DNA of 64,000 nt from Serinicoccus hydrothermalis (GTDB lineage Bacteria > Actinomycetota > Actinomycetes > Actinomycetales > Dermatophilaceae), in assembly GCF_001685415.1 (NCBI RefSeq), contig NZ_CP014989.1:2108001-2172000 (forward strand). The letters run 5' to 3'. This document shows positions 27,479 through 35,869 of the stretch, piece after piece. A program made the position numbers and the translations under genes. Positions within the stretch are counted from its first letter, which is position 1. Every line of letters starts with the position of its first letter. The notes under the pieces are model-generated. The model was not told the origin of the DNA and searched no databases. It was given only the letters and a program-made list of their open reading frames with translations.

Positions 27479-28324
27479 TTACGGGCCTTTGCCGGTGACG
27501 TTGCTGCCCGGCCGCAGAACGGCAGGGTTAATGTCCCCAACCACAAGGACGTTCGTCCGCTTGGTCGTGTTCTGATCCGGGGTAGCACCCACACGGGCGC
27601 ACTCCTGCCGGGCGACGTCCCGCGTCATGGACATCAGGGTTCCAGTGAAAACAACGACCCGTCCGTACAGGTACCCGCTCGGGTCCGCGTCGGTGTTGAC
27701 CTCGATGGGAGTGAAGTTCCGGCCGCCTGAGCCGATCGCGACGCTGCCGGTGTAGATGCCCCTGCTCATGCGCCCGATCGACATGCGTTGGCTCGCCGCA
27801 AGGTCCGCTAGGACGCCCACCCCGGACCGGCCAGCCAGCGCGTTCACAACGGCTACGACACCATGGGCGTCGGCGAGCGGATCGTGATGGTGTCCCATCT
27901 GTGCACCCAGCGACTCCACGACATATGGCAGCCGGTAGGACGGCAGGCTGAGGGCTCGTCGAGCCATCACCATCGTGCACAGGAACCGCATCTCGGGCCA
28001 TTCGATGTTGTCCACCGCGCAGGCGTAGCGGATGACGCCGATGTCGAAGCCGGCGTTGTGGGCGACAACGACGTCGTCATCGATGTAGTCCAAGATCGCA
28101 GGTAGCACGTGACGCCACCGGGGTGCATCCTCGACCATCGCGGAGTCGATGCCGTGGAGCATCGTGTTGAAACCGTCGAAGTAGTCGACCGGTTCGGGCG
28201 GTCGGATTAGCCAGCGGCGTTCGTCGACAGGCTTGCCGTCACGTACACGCACGAGCCCGACCGCACACGGTGACCCCCTGTACGAGTTCGCGGTCTCGAA
28301 GTCGATGGCTGTGAAGTTGAGCAT
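27479..28324 (-). CDS. DnaQ-like 3'-5' exonuclease with BRCT domain (5' part, frameshifted)
   Basis: A 281-residue reading frame. Exonuclease motifs: FTAIDFETAN (ExoI Asp-x-Glu), VVAHNAGFDIGVI (ExoII Asp) and HHDPLADAHGV (ExoIII, His-x4-Asp). From ~residue 215, LYGRVVVFTGTLMSMTRDVARQECARVGA followed by TNVLVVGDINPAVLRPG is a BRCT domain that stops abruptly at a TAA. One base fewer in the AAA of GGCAAAGGCC restores the rest of the BRCT and a zinc-ribbon tail (26740-27478). It would then be ~525 residues. It starts 6 bases after the preceding orf, in one minus-strand operon. Confidence 0.75.
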   Translation of the reverse strand: MLNFTAIDFETANSYRGSPCAVGLVRVRDGKPVDERRWLIRPPEPVDYFDGFNTMLHGIDSAMVEDAPRWRHVLPAILDYIDDDVVVAHNAGFDIGVIRYACAVDNIEWPEMRFLCTMVMARRALSLPSYRLPYVVESLGAQMGHHHDPLADAHGVVAVVNALAGRSGVGVLADLAASQRMSIGRMSRGIYTGSVAIGSGGRNFTPIEVNTDADPSGYLYGRVVVFTGTLMSMTRDVARQECARVGATPDQNTTKRTNVLVVGDINPAVLRPGSNVTGKGP

Positions 28325-28330
28325 GAACCC

Positions 28331-28927
28331 TCATCCCATGCCCTGGACGTAGAGGCGACCGGAGAAGACCTCTGGGAAGTCCGGCACCGTGGCCGCGTTC
28401 ATGGTCTCAGGCATGATCCACGGGGTCGTGCCGGTCGCTGGCTGCACGGTGCGACGGCGACGCTCTTCGTCGGTTGAAAGCCACGTGGTCCAGGACCGTC
28501 CGAAGTAGTTGGCCGTGGCGAGTGCCCTCAAACTGGGCGTATCTTCCGCTGGTACGAAGTCTTCAGGTGCAGGCCGTGGTGGGAACGTTGGCTCGACCAG
28601 GGTTCTGGAGCGTGTCGCACGTTTGTAGTCGGTAAGCGCGTCGAGAATCCGGGACTGCTGTGCTTCGACCTCATCGAGCAGCGCCGCGACGTCGGCCACA
28701 TCCAGCGCTTCTCCTTCGATGGGTAAACCGTCGAGGCTCGTGCCTTCGGTCTTCAGCACCACACAACGGTGGACGAGGGAGAGCAACTTCGTCATGGCGT
28801 CCGGATCGTTGATCGCCTCAATTACCACGGCGTTCACGTTGGTGGCTCGATCGCCATCCCTGCTCGTGTTCCAGACTGCGATCTGCTCAGCATCTGGCTG
28901 GCGGTCAACAATGGCAATCCCCCGCAT
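28331..28927 (-). CDS. Unknown protein in transposon cargo operon
   Basis: A 198-residue protein I do not recognise. ATG at 28927 follows GAAGGAG. Predicted to be soluble and acidic, with a helical middle (DVADVAALLDEVEAQQSRILDALTDY) and a Pro-rich segment. No signal peptide, membrane segment or metal motif. It lies between the zinc-finger gene and the exonuclease gene, six bases from the latter, so a joint function with the nuclease is likely. Confidence 0.6.
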   Translation of the reverse strand: MRGIAIVDRQPDAEQIAVWNTSRDGDRATNVNAVVIEAINDPDAMTKLLSLVHRCVVLKTEGTSLDGLPIEGEALDVADVAALLDEVEAQQSRILDALTDYKRATRSRTLVEPTFPPRPAPEDFVPAEDTPSLRALATANYFGRSWTTWLSTDEERRRRTVQPATGTTPWIMPETMNAATVPDFPEVFSGRLYVQGMG

Positions 28928-29026
28928 GGCTCTCCTTCGAGTCTCAACTGGGCTTGTCGCCGAGGTTAACAAGCGACTCCGACAGACCTGCTCGGGAGAC
29001 CCCGAGCTTCGGCGGACCAGGCATGG

Positions 29027-29446
29027 TCAAGACTCCCGGGGGTTGACCGGATAGCGCTCCAGAGCCCACCGGCGCTGACTCGCTGCCCGCTCCAGAGCGA
29101 CGCGATCCTTGCCCGACAAGTCGTCGCGGCGCAGCCAGACATCGAGTGTCTCGATCTCCCAGGAAAGACGGGCTCGCACTCTGTCGAACATCTGACGGCA
29201 CCTGCGCGAACAGAACCTGGTCGGTCTTCCGGCGGCGTATCCGGATGGCCAGGCGCACATCTGGTCGCACACGGGATTGAGGCAGCGGTGCTCGGTCTCG
29301 GGCTGCACGGTCTGGTCCAGCGCACGGACCACGTCGGCCGGCGATGGCTCCGGGACGGACTGCAGGTAGGTCTGCAAGGTTCGCTTCAACGCGCCACCTC
29401 GGCGCTCAGGATGCTGGTCAGGCATCGTGGTTGGTAGGTGCACCAT
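29027..29446 (-). CDS. FCS-type zinc-finger protein, transposon cargo
   Basis: A 139-residue protein with a zinc cluster HRCLNPVC(x)3C...TRFCSRRCRQMFDRVRARL at residues ~53-93. The FCS..C..MF ending resembles short CGNR/FCS zinc fingers. The rest is charged and helical. The start is secured by a perfect AAAGGAGGT (29450-29458 on the minus strand). First gene of the minus-strand cargo operon and divergent to the tns operon, with an inverted-repeat operator just upstream. It may be the operon's own regulator (inference). Confidence 0.6.
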   Translation of the reverse strand: MVHLPTTMPDQHPERRGGALKRTLQTYLQSVPEPSPADVVRALDQTVQPETEHRCLNPVCDQMCAWPSGYAAGRPTRFCSRRCRQMFDRVRARLSWEIETLDVWLRRDDLSGKDRVALERAASQRRWALERYPVNPRES

Positions 29447-29457
29447 GGTACCTCCTT

Positions 29458-29510
29458 TAGTCGTTAATCACGACTATATCCGCGCTTCTGTCAGCATTTA
29501 CGACTAGTCG
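29458..29510. promoter_or_regulatory. Inverted-repeat operator between cargo and tns operons
   Basis: TAGTCGT (29458-29464) and ACGACTA (29470-29476) form a perfect 7-bp inverted repeat around TAATC. A second site, CGACTAGTCG (29501-29510), is a 10-bp palindrome built from the same half-site. The local sequence is AT-rich for this genome. The pair sits just upstream of the zinc-finger gene. Confidence 0.7.
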
Positions 29511-29699
29511 CCCTGACCTGTGAAGATGCTAAGAAGTGGACGCGTCGCAGCAAGCAGACTCTCGGAGTCGAGGGGTTCACCGATTCGCGACAAGCCTTCG
29601 GCTGTGGCGCACGGACACGCATGCCTAGTCGGAAATGTTTGCAGAATGGGTGTCCCTGCGGTAACTTGCCCCTAGGTCCTCGCCTCGCTCCAGACGGAG

Positions 29700-29733
29700 T
29701 GAGGGCGCACCGGTTGCACCCGGTACGCCCTCA
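29700..29733 (+). other. Hairpin in the tns operon leader
   Basis: TGAGGGCG (29700-29707) pairs with CGCCCTCA (29726-29733), with a further inner CCGGT/ACCCGG pairing. It lies 40 bases before the tnsA start. It could be a terminator or attenuator that insulates or limits tns transcription. No poly-T follows. Confidence 0.5.
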
Positions 29734-29773
29734 GCGACAGACCCGAGAGACGCTGCGAAAGCGAGGATCCGTC

Positions 29774-30523
29774 ATGGGTCAGTCTAGAGATGTCGCACGT
29801 GCGCGGCCAGCCCGTGTGGTCTCCTGGACGTTCCGGTTCGACGCCGGCACGCAGGTGTGGGACTGGACGAAGGGCCCACCTGACGTGCGCGGGTTGCGCT
29901 CGATCCGCACCCCCCGGTCGACCGAGAAGAGCCGCCACATCCCTGTGCAGGCGCACTCCGTCACGCTGGAGGGTCCGATCCACCTGGAATCCGGGCTGGA
30001 GCACGACCTGGTGCGCGAACTCGACCGCGACCCCGACGTGGAGTGGATGGTGTCACAACCTGTGCGGCTCGGGCTGAGGACCGCAAGCGGCCGCTCCAGA
30101 ACGCACACGCCCGACCTCCTGGCACTGGGACGGGATGGTGGCGTGACCGTCTGGGACGTCCGTCCCGTCGACAAGCAGGACGAGAAGTTCCTGGAGAACA
30201 GGGACCTCACCGCCGCAGCCTGCGGCGAGGTCGGGTGGCACTACCGGGTCTACGGAGGCGGGTCGTCGGTGCGTCGCGACAACCTCCGCTGGCTGACGGC
30301 ATACCGGCGGCAGATGCCGTGGTACCCGAATGCCAAGGAAGAGCTCCTCGGGATCTGCCGGGAACCGCGGGCGACCGTCGGGGCGGTCCTCGACGCGGAC
30401 CACGGCGCAGGGCACCTGGTCAGCGCGATGTGGCACTACGCCTGGACCGGCGCCGTGGTCATAGACCTAAACCAACCGATAGACCGGTCGACACCCGTCC
30501 GTGAGCTCCAGGAGTCGCTGTGA
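29774..30523 (+). CDS. tnsA: TnsA-like transposon endonuclease subunit
   Basis: A 249-residue TnsA-family nuclease, which makes the 5' nicks in cut-and-paste Tn7 transposition. LESGLEHDLV supplies E72/E76, HTPDLLAL D114, and TVWDVRP the D128/R130 position where Tn7 TnsA has a Lys. The Lys-to-Arg change is worth testing. ATG at 29774 is preferred because GCGAGGA precedes it and homology begins there; an upstream ATG at 29621 would add a Cys-rich leader spanning a hairpin. Its stop overlaps the tnsB start (GTGA). Confidence 0.75.
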   Translation: MGQSRDVARARPARVVSWTFRFDAGTQVWDWTKGPPDVRGLRSIRTPRSTEKSRHIPVQAHSVTLEGPIHLESGLEHDLVRELDRDPDVEWMVSQPVRLGLRTASGRSRTHTPDLLALGRDGGVTVWDVRPVDKQDEKFLENRDLTAAACGEVGWHYRVYGGGSSVRRDNLRWLTAYRRQMPWYPNAKEELLGICREPRATVGAVLDADHGAGHLVSAMWHYAWTGAVVIDLNQPIDRSTPVRELQESL

Positions 30524-32721
30524 GCGGAGCGTCTGTGCCCATCACCGTCGGGGCCAGGATCCTGACAGCGGACGGCTACGCGGTGGTCACGGACCTCGAA
30601 CGCCACGGGGTCCGTCTGTGCTTCTCCACCGGCGAAGACCGGTCCGTGACCTACTCACAGCTCCAGGCGCGGGCGGTAGGTCAGGACGGGGCACAGGCAC
30701 TCCACTCCTCCCTCTTCCCGTGGTGGACCCAGCTCGAGGAAGCAGTGCGCCTGGAAGCCCTTTTCAAGCAGGAGTGCGTCCTGGAAGCACGGACCGGGTT
30801 CCGGTACGGACTGCGCGAGCTCGCCCAGCCCGGTGAGCCCTTCCACCCGTTCGGTGACGACTTCGGTCTGAGCCTGGCGGCGCGGTATCGCGCGATGAGC
30901 AAGGTCATCACCTTCGAGCGCTCCGTCGACCGAGCGGTGATGCGACGGGTCTACGACGGGGAGCTGGCAGGCCACCGGATCGCAGCGCGCACGATGCAAC
31001 GCTGGGACAGCCTCTGGGTCAGCGGCGGCCTGCGGGGGCTCGTCGACGGCCGCGCCATCAAGGGTAGGCAGGCCTTCGACATCATCGACGCCGACTTCCG
31101 ACGGATCGCCCTGGAGAAGTTCGCGGAGTACGACGGGTCGAAGAGTCGGCCCAACCTGCAGGAGATCGAGCGTCAGGTGCGGGTGGCCCTCAAGAACGAA
31201 GGCGTCACCGATCCGTACCTTCCGGACCGGATCACCCAGGAGTTCCTCAGTCATCACTGGCGGGCCACCGGATCCTCGGTGCGCGCCCAGCGCTCCAAGT
31301 CCTTGCGCCGGGTGGCCGGTCACCAGAGCTATCCGGCCCAGCACCCCTCCGAGCTCGCCACCGACCTGACCATGGCCAACAACTTCGTACTCGACCCCCT
31401 TCGAGAGCGGGCCATCAACGTCGAGGTCGGGGTCATCCACTCGATCGCCACCCGTGTCATCCACGGCATACGAGTGTTCCCGCGAGGAGCGCGCGGCATC
31501 GACGTCGGGCTCCTGGTCTACGACGCAATGCGGCAGTTCGCCATGGTCGTCGACGGCACCACCATCGACGACTTCCGCTGGTGCGGCATACCCGAATCAC
31601 TCGACCTCGACGGCAACCCTGTCCACATCGGGAGACGACCCACCGTCAAGCGTGACCTGACGATCCAGGGTGTTCACTACCTGCCCGGTGTGGCCCCCAC
31701 CTCGCTGCGCAGCGACCATGGCAGCATCTTCGTCGGCGAGCACTTCCGAGCGCTGCTCGACCAGTTCGGCATCGAACTCCGACTGTCGCGTGGCAAGAAG
31801 CCGACGGACAACCCGCACTCCGAGCGGAAGATGGAGGACCTGGAGCGTGCCTACCAGCAGGTGCCCGGGTACAAGGGTCGCTCCATCCATCAGCGTGGCC
31901 GATTCATCGGCATCGAGGCGGACGAGCCTCTACTGACCGCCGAAGAGCTCGAGCGGCACTTCCGGCGATGGGTCGCCGTGGACTACCACCGGATGCCCCA
32001 CGACGGTCTCGCCCTCCCCGGAGCCCCCGGCATCCGCCTGACCCCCCTGGAGATGCACGACGCTCTTGCAGATGCCACGGGCCGCATCCTCGTCCCACAG
32101 CACCCCGATCTGCTGTACCAGTTCCTGCCGACGATCTGGCTGACACCCGGGCATGCTGGCGTCGAGCACAAGAACCTGACCTATGACGCACCCGTCCTCG
32201 GGGACTTCCGCTCGGTCAGGAAGGGGACGTTCCGCGAACGGGACTCCGCCATCCCCTTCCACACCGACCCGCGAGACCTGACGCGCCTCTGGTTCCGCCA
32301 CCCGGAGACCGACCGGATCCACGAGATCCCGTGGAAGGCGCGGCACCTCATCCACGCACCCCTCGGCGATGTCGTCCGCGACCGCGCGCTGGCCCGGATC
32401 AAGGAACGGGGCGGCAACCGGTCCATCAACAAGACCCGCATCATGCGTCAGATCATCGACGAGATCGGCGAGCTCACCACTGCCCCCGCCACGGACGAAT
32501 GGCGCAACAAGCTGGCGGCCGCCCAACTGCGCTGGGAACAGTCTCAGCGAGATCACGCAGACGTCGCCGAGGCTCATCGCGTCCTCGAGGCCGGCGGGTC
32601 GAACGTGCTGCGGCTTCCGGCGGCCCCCCGGGGCGACCCGGTCGACCCGGTCGATGCCACGGGGGCGGACCTGCTGGGGCCGGATGACGAGCCGTGGCCC
32701 GACTACAGGCAGATGGTCTGA
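30520..32721 (+). CDS. tnsB: TnsB-like DDE transposase
   Basis: A 733-residue transposase that would cut and join the 3' ends. It has an N-terminal helical DNA-binding region, then a retroviral-integrase core with D282 (ATDLTMAN), D399 (RSDHGSIF) and E435 (NPHSERKMED). The D399-E435 gap is the classic 35 residues. A Mu-type beta-barrel follows, and the Pro/Asp-rich tail (PRGDPVDPVDATGADLLGP) is the usual TnsC-contact region. GTG overlaps the tnsA stop, so subunits are made in step. Its likely binding sites are the TGTCGAGATGCAG repeats at both ends. Confidence 0.87.
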   Translation: MSGASVPITVGARILTADGYAVVTDLERHGVRLCFSTGEDRSVTYSQLQARAVGQDGAQALHSSLFPWWTQLEEAVRLEALFKQECVLEARTGFRYGLRELAQPGEPFHPFGDDFGLSLAARYRAMSKVITFERSVDRAVMRRVYDGELAGHRIAARTMQRWDSLWVSGGLRGLVDGRAIKGRQAFDIIDADFRRIALEKFAEYDGSKSRPNLQEIERQVRVALKNEGVTDPYLPDRITQEFLSHHWRATGSSVRAQRSKSLRRVAGHQSYPAQHPSELATDLTMANNFVLDPLRERAINVEVGVIHSIATRVIHGIRVFPRGARGIDVGLLVYDAMRQFAMVVDGTTIDDFRWCGIPESLDLDGNPVHIGRRPTVKRDLTIQGVHYLPGVAPTSLRSDHGSIFVGEHFRALLDQFGIELRLSRGKKPTDNPHSERKMEDLERAYQQVPGYKGRSIHQRGRFIGIEADEPLLTAEELERHFRRWVAVDYHRMPHDGLALPGAPGIRLTPLEMHDALADATGRILVPQHPDLLYQFLPTIWLTPGHAGVEHKNLTYDAPVLGDFRSVRKGTFRERDSAIPFHTDPRDLTRLWFRHPETDRIHEIPWKARHLIHAPLGDVVRDRALARIKERGGNRSINKTRIMRQIIDEIGELTTAPATDEWRNKLAAAQLRWEQSQRDHADVAEAHRVLEAGGSNVLRLPAAPRGDPVDPVDATGADLLGPDDEPWPDYRQMV

Positions 32722-32722
32722 C

Positions 32723-33772
32723 GTGGATGCCCACGACTGGCACCGGCAGGCGATGGCCACGCCACCGGCGTGGCCCGATCCGGTCTCCTCCACCGACTAC
32801 GACAAGATGTCCTGTCCGTCGCAGACTGACTACTTCCTTCGGCTGGCCACGGCCATGAACGCACAGGTCTTGTTCTCCGAGCCGATGACAGCGGCCCAGG
32901 GATGCCTCGACGAAGTCGTGGAGACGAACCGACTCAGGCCACCGGGAGCCATGCAGATGGTGGCGCTGACCGCCCCGTTCTCCGCCGGCAAGTCCACTCT
33001 GATCAAGCAGTGGGGTTTCCGCCTCCACCGTGAGGTGCTCGGCGAACAGGCCGCGCGGGACCGTCCCACCTGGTCGCCCGAAGGCGGGGTGACCGCCGAC
33101 TGGTGCCCGGTCGTCTACGTCACCCTGATGGCCTCCAGCTCGATCAAGGAGGTCAACGCACTCATCTTGCTCTACCTCGGCTACCCGCCCGAAGGGCTGG
33201 TCCGGACCACCACCACCCGCGTCCTGCACGCTCTGCGGATGCACGGCGTCCGCGTCGTCATCCTCGACGACGCCAACATGCTGCGCTCCACGAATGCCCA
33301 GGGGCGCGCGGTGCTGGACTACATCAAGTTCCTCAACACCGAGCTCGGCGAACGGTGCAACGGCACCGTCGTCCTCGTCGGGGCTCATCTGGACAGCACC
33401 ACCATCCTGGACGACCCTCAGATCCGGGCCCGCCTGACCACGATGAAGGTCGGCGCCTTCCAGATCACCACCGTCGACGAACGGGCCGCCTGGCAGAAGC
33501 TGCTCCAGACCGCCGAGGAGCGTCCCCTCGCGCACCTGCCCGACGCCACGCCCGGACTGTTCGTGAGTGGCCTGGCCCACCACATGTGGCAGCGCACCCA
33601 AGGCTTCGTCGGTGAGGTCGCCAAACTCGTCGCTGGCTCGGTCCTCGACGCCGTCCGCGACCGGCGCTCCATCATCACCCGGGACCACCTCGACGCCGTC
33701 ACTCTCAGCGAACGGTCCATCGACGGTCAGATCGAGGGCGCTGCCATGGAGAACAGGAACAAGCAGAAGTGA
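32723..33772 (+). CDS. tnsC: TnsC/TniB-like AAA+ transposition regulator
   Basis: A 349-residue AAA+ ATPase. Walker A is APFSAGKST (~84-92), a known variant; Walker B is RVVILDDANML (~176-186). The TniB-family context includes an Asn-Thr sensor region and a C-terminal winged part (THDHL-like ITRDHLDAVTLSERSIDG). It carries the target signal from TniQ to TnsAB. GTG at 32723 begins one base after the tnsB stop. No other in-frame start is as close. Confidence 0.82.
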   Translation: MDAHDWHRQAMATPPAWPDPVSSTDYDKMSCPSQTDYFLRLATAMNAQVLFSEPMTAAQGCLDEVVETNRLRPPGAMQMVALTAPFSAGKSTLIKQWGFRLHREVLGEQAARDRPTWSPEGGVTADWCPVVYVTLMASSSIKEVNALILLYLGYPPEGLVRTTTTRVLHALRMHGVRVVILDDANMLRSTNAQGRAVLDYIKFLNTELGERCNGTVVLVGAHLDSTTILDDPQIRARLTTMKVGAFQITTVDERAAWQKLLQTAEERPLAHLPDATPGLFVSGLAHHMWQRTQGFVGEVAKLVAGSVLDAVRDRRSIITRDHLDAVTLSERSIDGQIEGAAMENRNKQK

Positions 33773-35181
33773 GGGTCGCGCCGCTGCCGGTCCGCCCCAC
33801 GCCACGTCCTGGGGAGCCTCTGTCCTCGTATGCGGCGCGGCTGGCTGACGCCAACGGTCTGGCCCGTGGCAGGGTCCTTCCGGCGTGGCGGCAGGACATC
33901 GACGTCCCGCCTACGGAGCTGTCCACCGTCGGCGCCCTGGCCGCGCTGGACCCTGCCGTGGCGACGCGGTTGACGATGGACCGGTACCCGCTGGCGATCC
34001 GTGGCCACGGACCTCAACGTCGTCACGGGTGGCGCCTGCACCACTCTGTGGCCTGGGTCTGCCCGTCCTGCACGGTGTCGACCGGCCACCGGGACCTGTT
34101 CTGGCAGACCGCGCTGGTGCCGGTCTGCCAGCGGTGCTCGTGCTACCTGATCCACGCTGGCTCCCCGCACGTCGCGGTGCCTGCGCACCCATGGGTCCTC
34201 GAGGTGGTCCAGGTCTTGGTCGAGTTAGCTGAGGCGTCGGTCGAGGAACCGGGTGCCAGGCGCGTGCTGTACCGGCGGCGACGCCGCTGCCAACAATTGG
34301 CCGCCACTATCGACGGCGGCTCCTTGGGCGTGGGGAGCGACCTGCCCCCGTTGGACCTGGTCGCGGCACGGACATGGGGGGCCTACCCCTGCCCGGACCC
34401 GACCACCGTCGCTGCCCTGCTGGTCATCACGGGCCCACGCCGTTCCCGACAGAGCAAGCCGGCTCACCTGCGCTGCCAGCAGTCGTCCACCTTCACGGGC
34501 GCTGACCGCGACCGGCTCGACTGGTTCCTCACCCGGCTGCGTCATCACGTGGATCACGACGACCTGCGCCCAGATCACGTCCCGAGCATGCTCCCGCCAC
34601 CCCAAGGCGACGATGCGCGGAAACCCGGGGCATGGCTGTCGCTGACCCGTGCCGCCACCGCCATGCACATGCTCATCGCCGACGCATCCGGCCACAGCGA
34701 GACGCCGCAGGAGGCGATGACCGCGCTCGGGGTCCCAGGCATCCCGTCCAGCGCGCTCATCGACGGCATCGACACCGGCGAGGGCCTGCGCGAGCAGGAC
34801 GGCGACCTGCTCACCACCGCGCTGCAGCAGCTGCTCGCCGACGGGCTCGTGGACTACCAGCGCCGCCGCGACATCCTGCGACCCGCCACCCGGCTACCCA
34901 GCACCACCAGCCAGCGACTGCCTGCCACGGTGACCTCGGCACCCACCTTCAGCAGACTGGCGCTGGCATGGATCTGGATCCGGTTCACCCATGGACCCAT
35001 GCGCTCCTGCCCCGGGCCCGACATCCCTGATCGGGACGTGCACGCCTTCGACCGCCGCATCGACCCCGAGACGCGGCTGCTGCTGCACGAGACCGGACAG
35101 CAGCTCCTCGCCGATGCGGACCTGCTGACCATCCCCACCACCCAGGCCACCTGGGCGGGCATCACCCGGCGGTACGGATGA
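33769..35181 (+). CDS. tniQ: TniQ-family target-selection protein 1
   Basis: A 470-residue TniQ protein. RPGEPLSSYAARLADANGL (13-31) is the family opening, and C98/C101 with C120/C123 form the zinc site (CPSC, CQRC). The long helical C-terminal half is less conserved. TniQ/TnsD proteins bind the target site and recruit TnsC. GTG overlaps the tnsC stop (GTGA). The length fits a TnsD-like, att-site-recognising protein better than the ~300-residue TniQ of Tn5053. Confidence 0.8.
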   Translation: MRVAPLPVRPTPRPGEPLSSYAARLADANGLARGRVLPAWRQDIDVPPTELSTVGALAALDPAVATRLTMDRYPLAIRGHGPQRRHGWRLHHSVAWVCPSCTVSTGHRDLFWQTALVPVCQRCSCYLIHAGSPHVAVPAHPWVLEVVQVLVELAEASVEEPGARRVLYRRRRRCQQLAATIDGGSLGVGSDLPPLDLVAARTWGAYPCPDPTTVAALLVITGPRRSRQSKPAHLRCQQSSTFTGADRDRLDWFLTRLRHHVDHDDLRPDHVPSMLPPPQGDDARKPGAWLSLTRAATAMHMLIADASGHSETPQEAMTALGVPGIPSSALIDGIDTGEGLREQDGDLLTTALQQLLADGLVDYQRRRDILRPATRLPSTTSQRLPATVTSAPTFSRLALAWIWIRFTHGPMRSCPGPDIPDRDVHAFDRRIDPETRLLLHETGQQLLADADLLTIPTTQATWAGITRRYG

Positions 35182-35558
35182 ACACGCCAGAGCAGGACCA
35201 CGAGAACCTGCGGGACCGGGCGGCGCGGATCCTGCAGGCGATGGACGCCACCCCCATCCCGGCCATGGACGTCAACTACTACGCCCACTACCTCGAGGAG
35301 CTACGGCTGCTCGTCGACGAGTTCCTGGCCGGGGCACCCGACCCATCGTTGACCGGGACCCGGGTGTGGCTGATGTGGGACTGCGCCGACCTCATCGGCT
35401 CTTACACCACCGAGTCCGCCGCACGCGCAGAGCACGCCGACCTACAGGACCAGCTGCGCACCGACTACGGGGAGGGTGCCCAACCCCTGGACAGCCTGAC
35501 CATCACGACCGCGTACGTATCAACCAGTTGCCCGGGCCAGGCAAGGACCGACCAGTGA
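35178..35558 (+). CDS. Unknown small protein inside the tns operon
   Basis: A 126-residue acidic protein, not recognised. Helical N-terminal half (DYYAHYLEELRLLVDEFL-like text) and an aromatic TGTRVWLMWDCADLIGSY stretch. ATG overlaps the tniQ1 stop and its own stop overlaps whiB, so it is locked into the operon. No membrane or metal motif apart from two isolated Cys. Confidence 0.65.
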   Translation: MNTPEQDHENLRDRAARILQAMDATPIPAMDVNYYAHYLEELRLLVDEFLAGAPDPSLTGTRVWLMWDCADLIGSYTTESAARAEHADLQDQLRTDYGEGAQPLDSLTITTAYVSTSCPGQARTDQ

Positions 35559-35869
35559 GAGGAATCAGCCGTGAGGTCCTCGCCCGCGACGCCGCCTGGA
35601 GTCTTGCGGACGGGAAGTGCAAAGGCATGGCGTCCCGTTGGGGGACCTGGGAGCGGATCTACCTGGACGCCGAGGCGGTCGGCGACCGCGCCCGGGCCCT
35701 GATCGCACCGGCCGAGGTCTGCGCCGGATGTCCGATCGTTGCCGAGTGCGCCGATCTGGCGGAGCTGTCCGGTTACACCGGTATCGCCGGCGGACGCGGT
35801 TACCGCAATGGCCGTGAGGATACCTACCGGATCCGGGACCCGATCAAGGCACGACGGAGGACGGCGTGA
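35555..35869 (+). CDS. WhiB-family iron-sulfur protein in the tns operon
   Basis: A 104-residue Wbl protein. Four Cys ligands for a 4Fe-4S cluster are present: C22 (GKCKGM), then C56-x2-C59-x5-C65 (VCAGCPIVAEC). The normal G(V/I)WGG turn is replaced by GIAGG (76-80), with a basic tail RIRDPIKARRRTA for DNA contact. Wbl proteins sense redox or NO and steer sigma-factor-bound polymerase. GTG overlaps the preceding stop, and its stop overlaps tniQ2, so it is an integral operon member. The loss of the conserved Trp may weaken SigA contact. Confidence 0.78.
   Translation: MRGISREVLARDAAWSLADGKCKGMASRWGTWERIYLDAEAVGDRARALIAPAEVCAGCPIVAECADLAELSGYTGIAGGRGYRNGREDTYRIRDPIKARRRTA

Noticed and set aside
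29621-29773. Longer tnsA start at 29621 with a Cys-rich N-terminus
   Set aside because: The extension spans a strong hairpin and has no family resemblance. ATG at 29774 has its own binding site.
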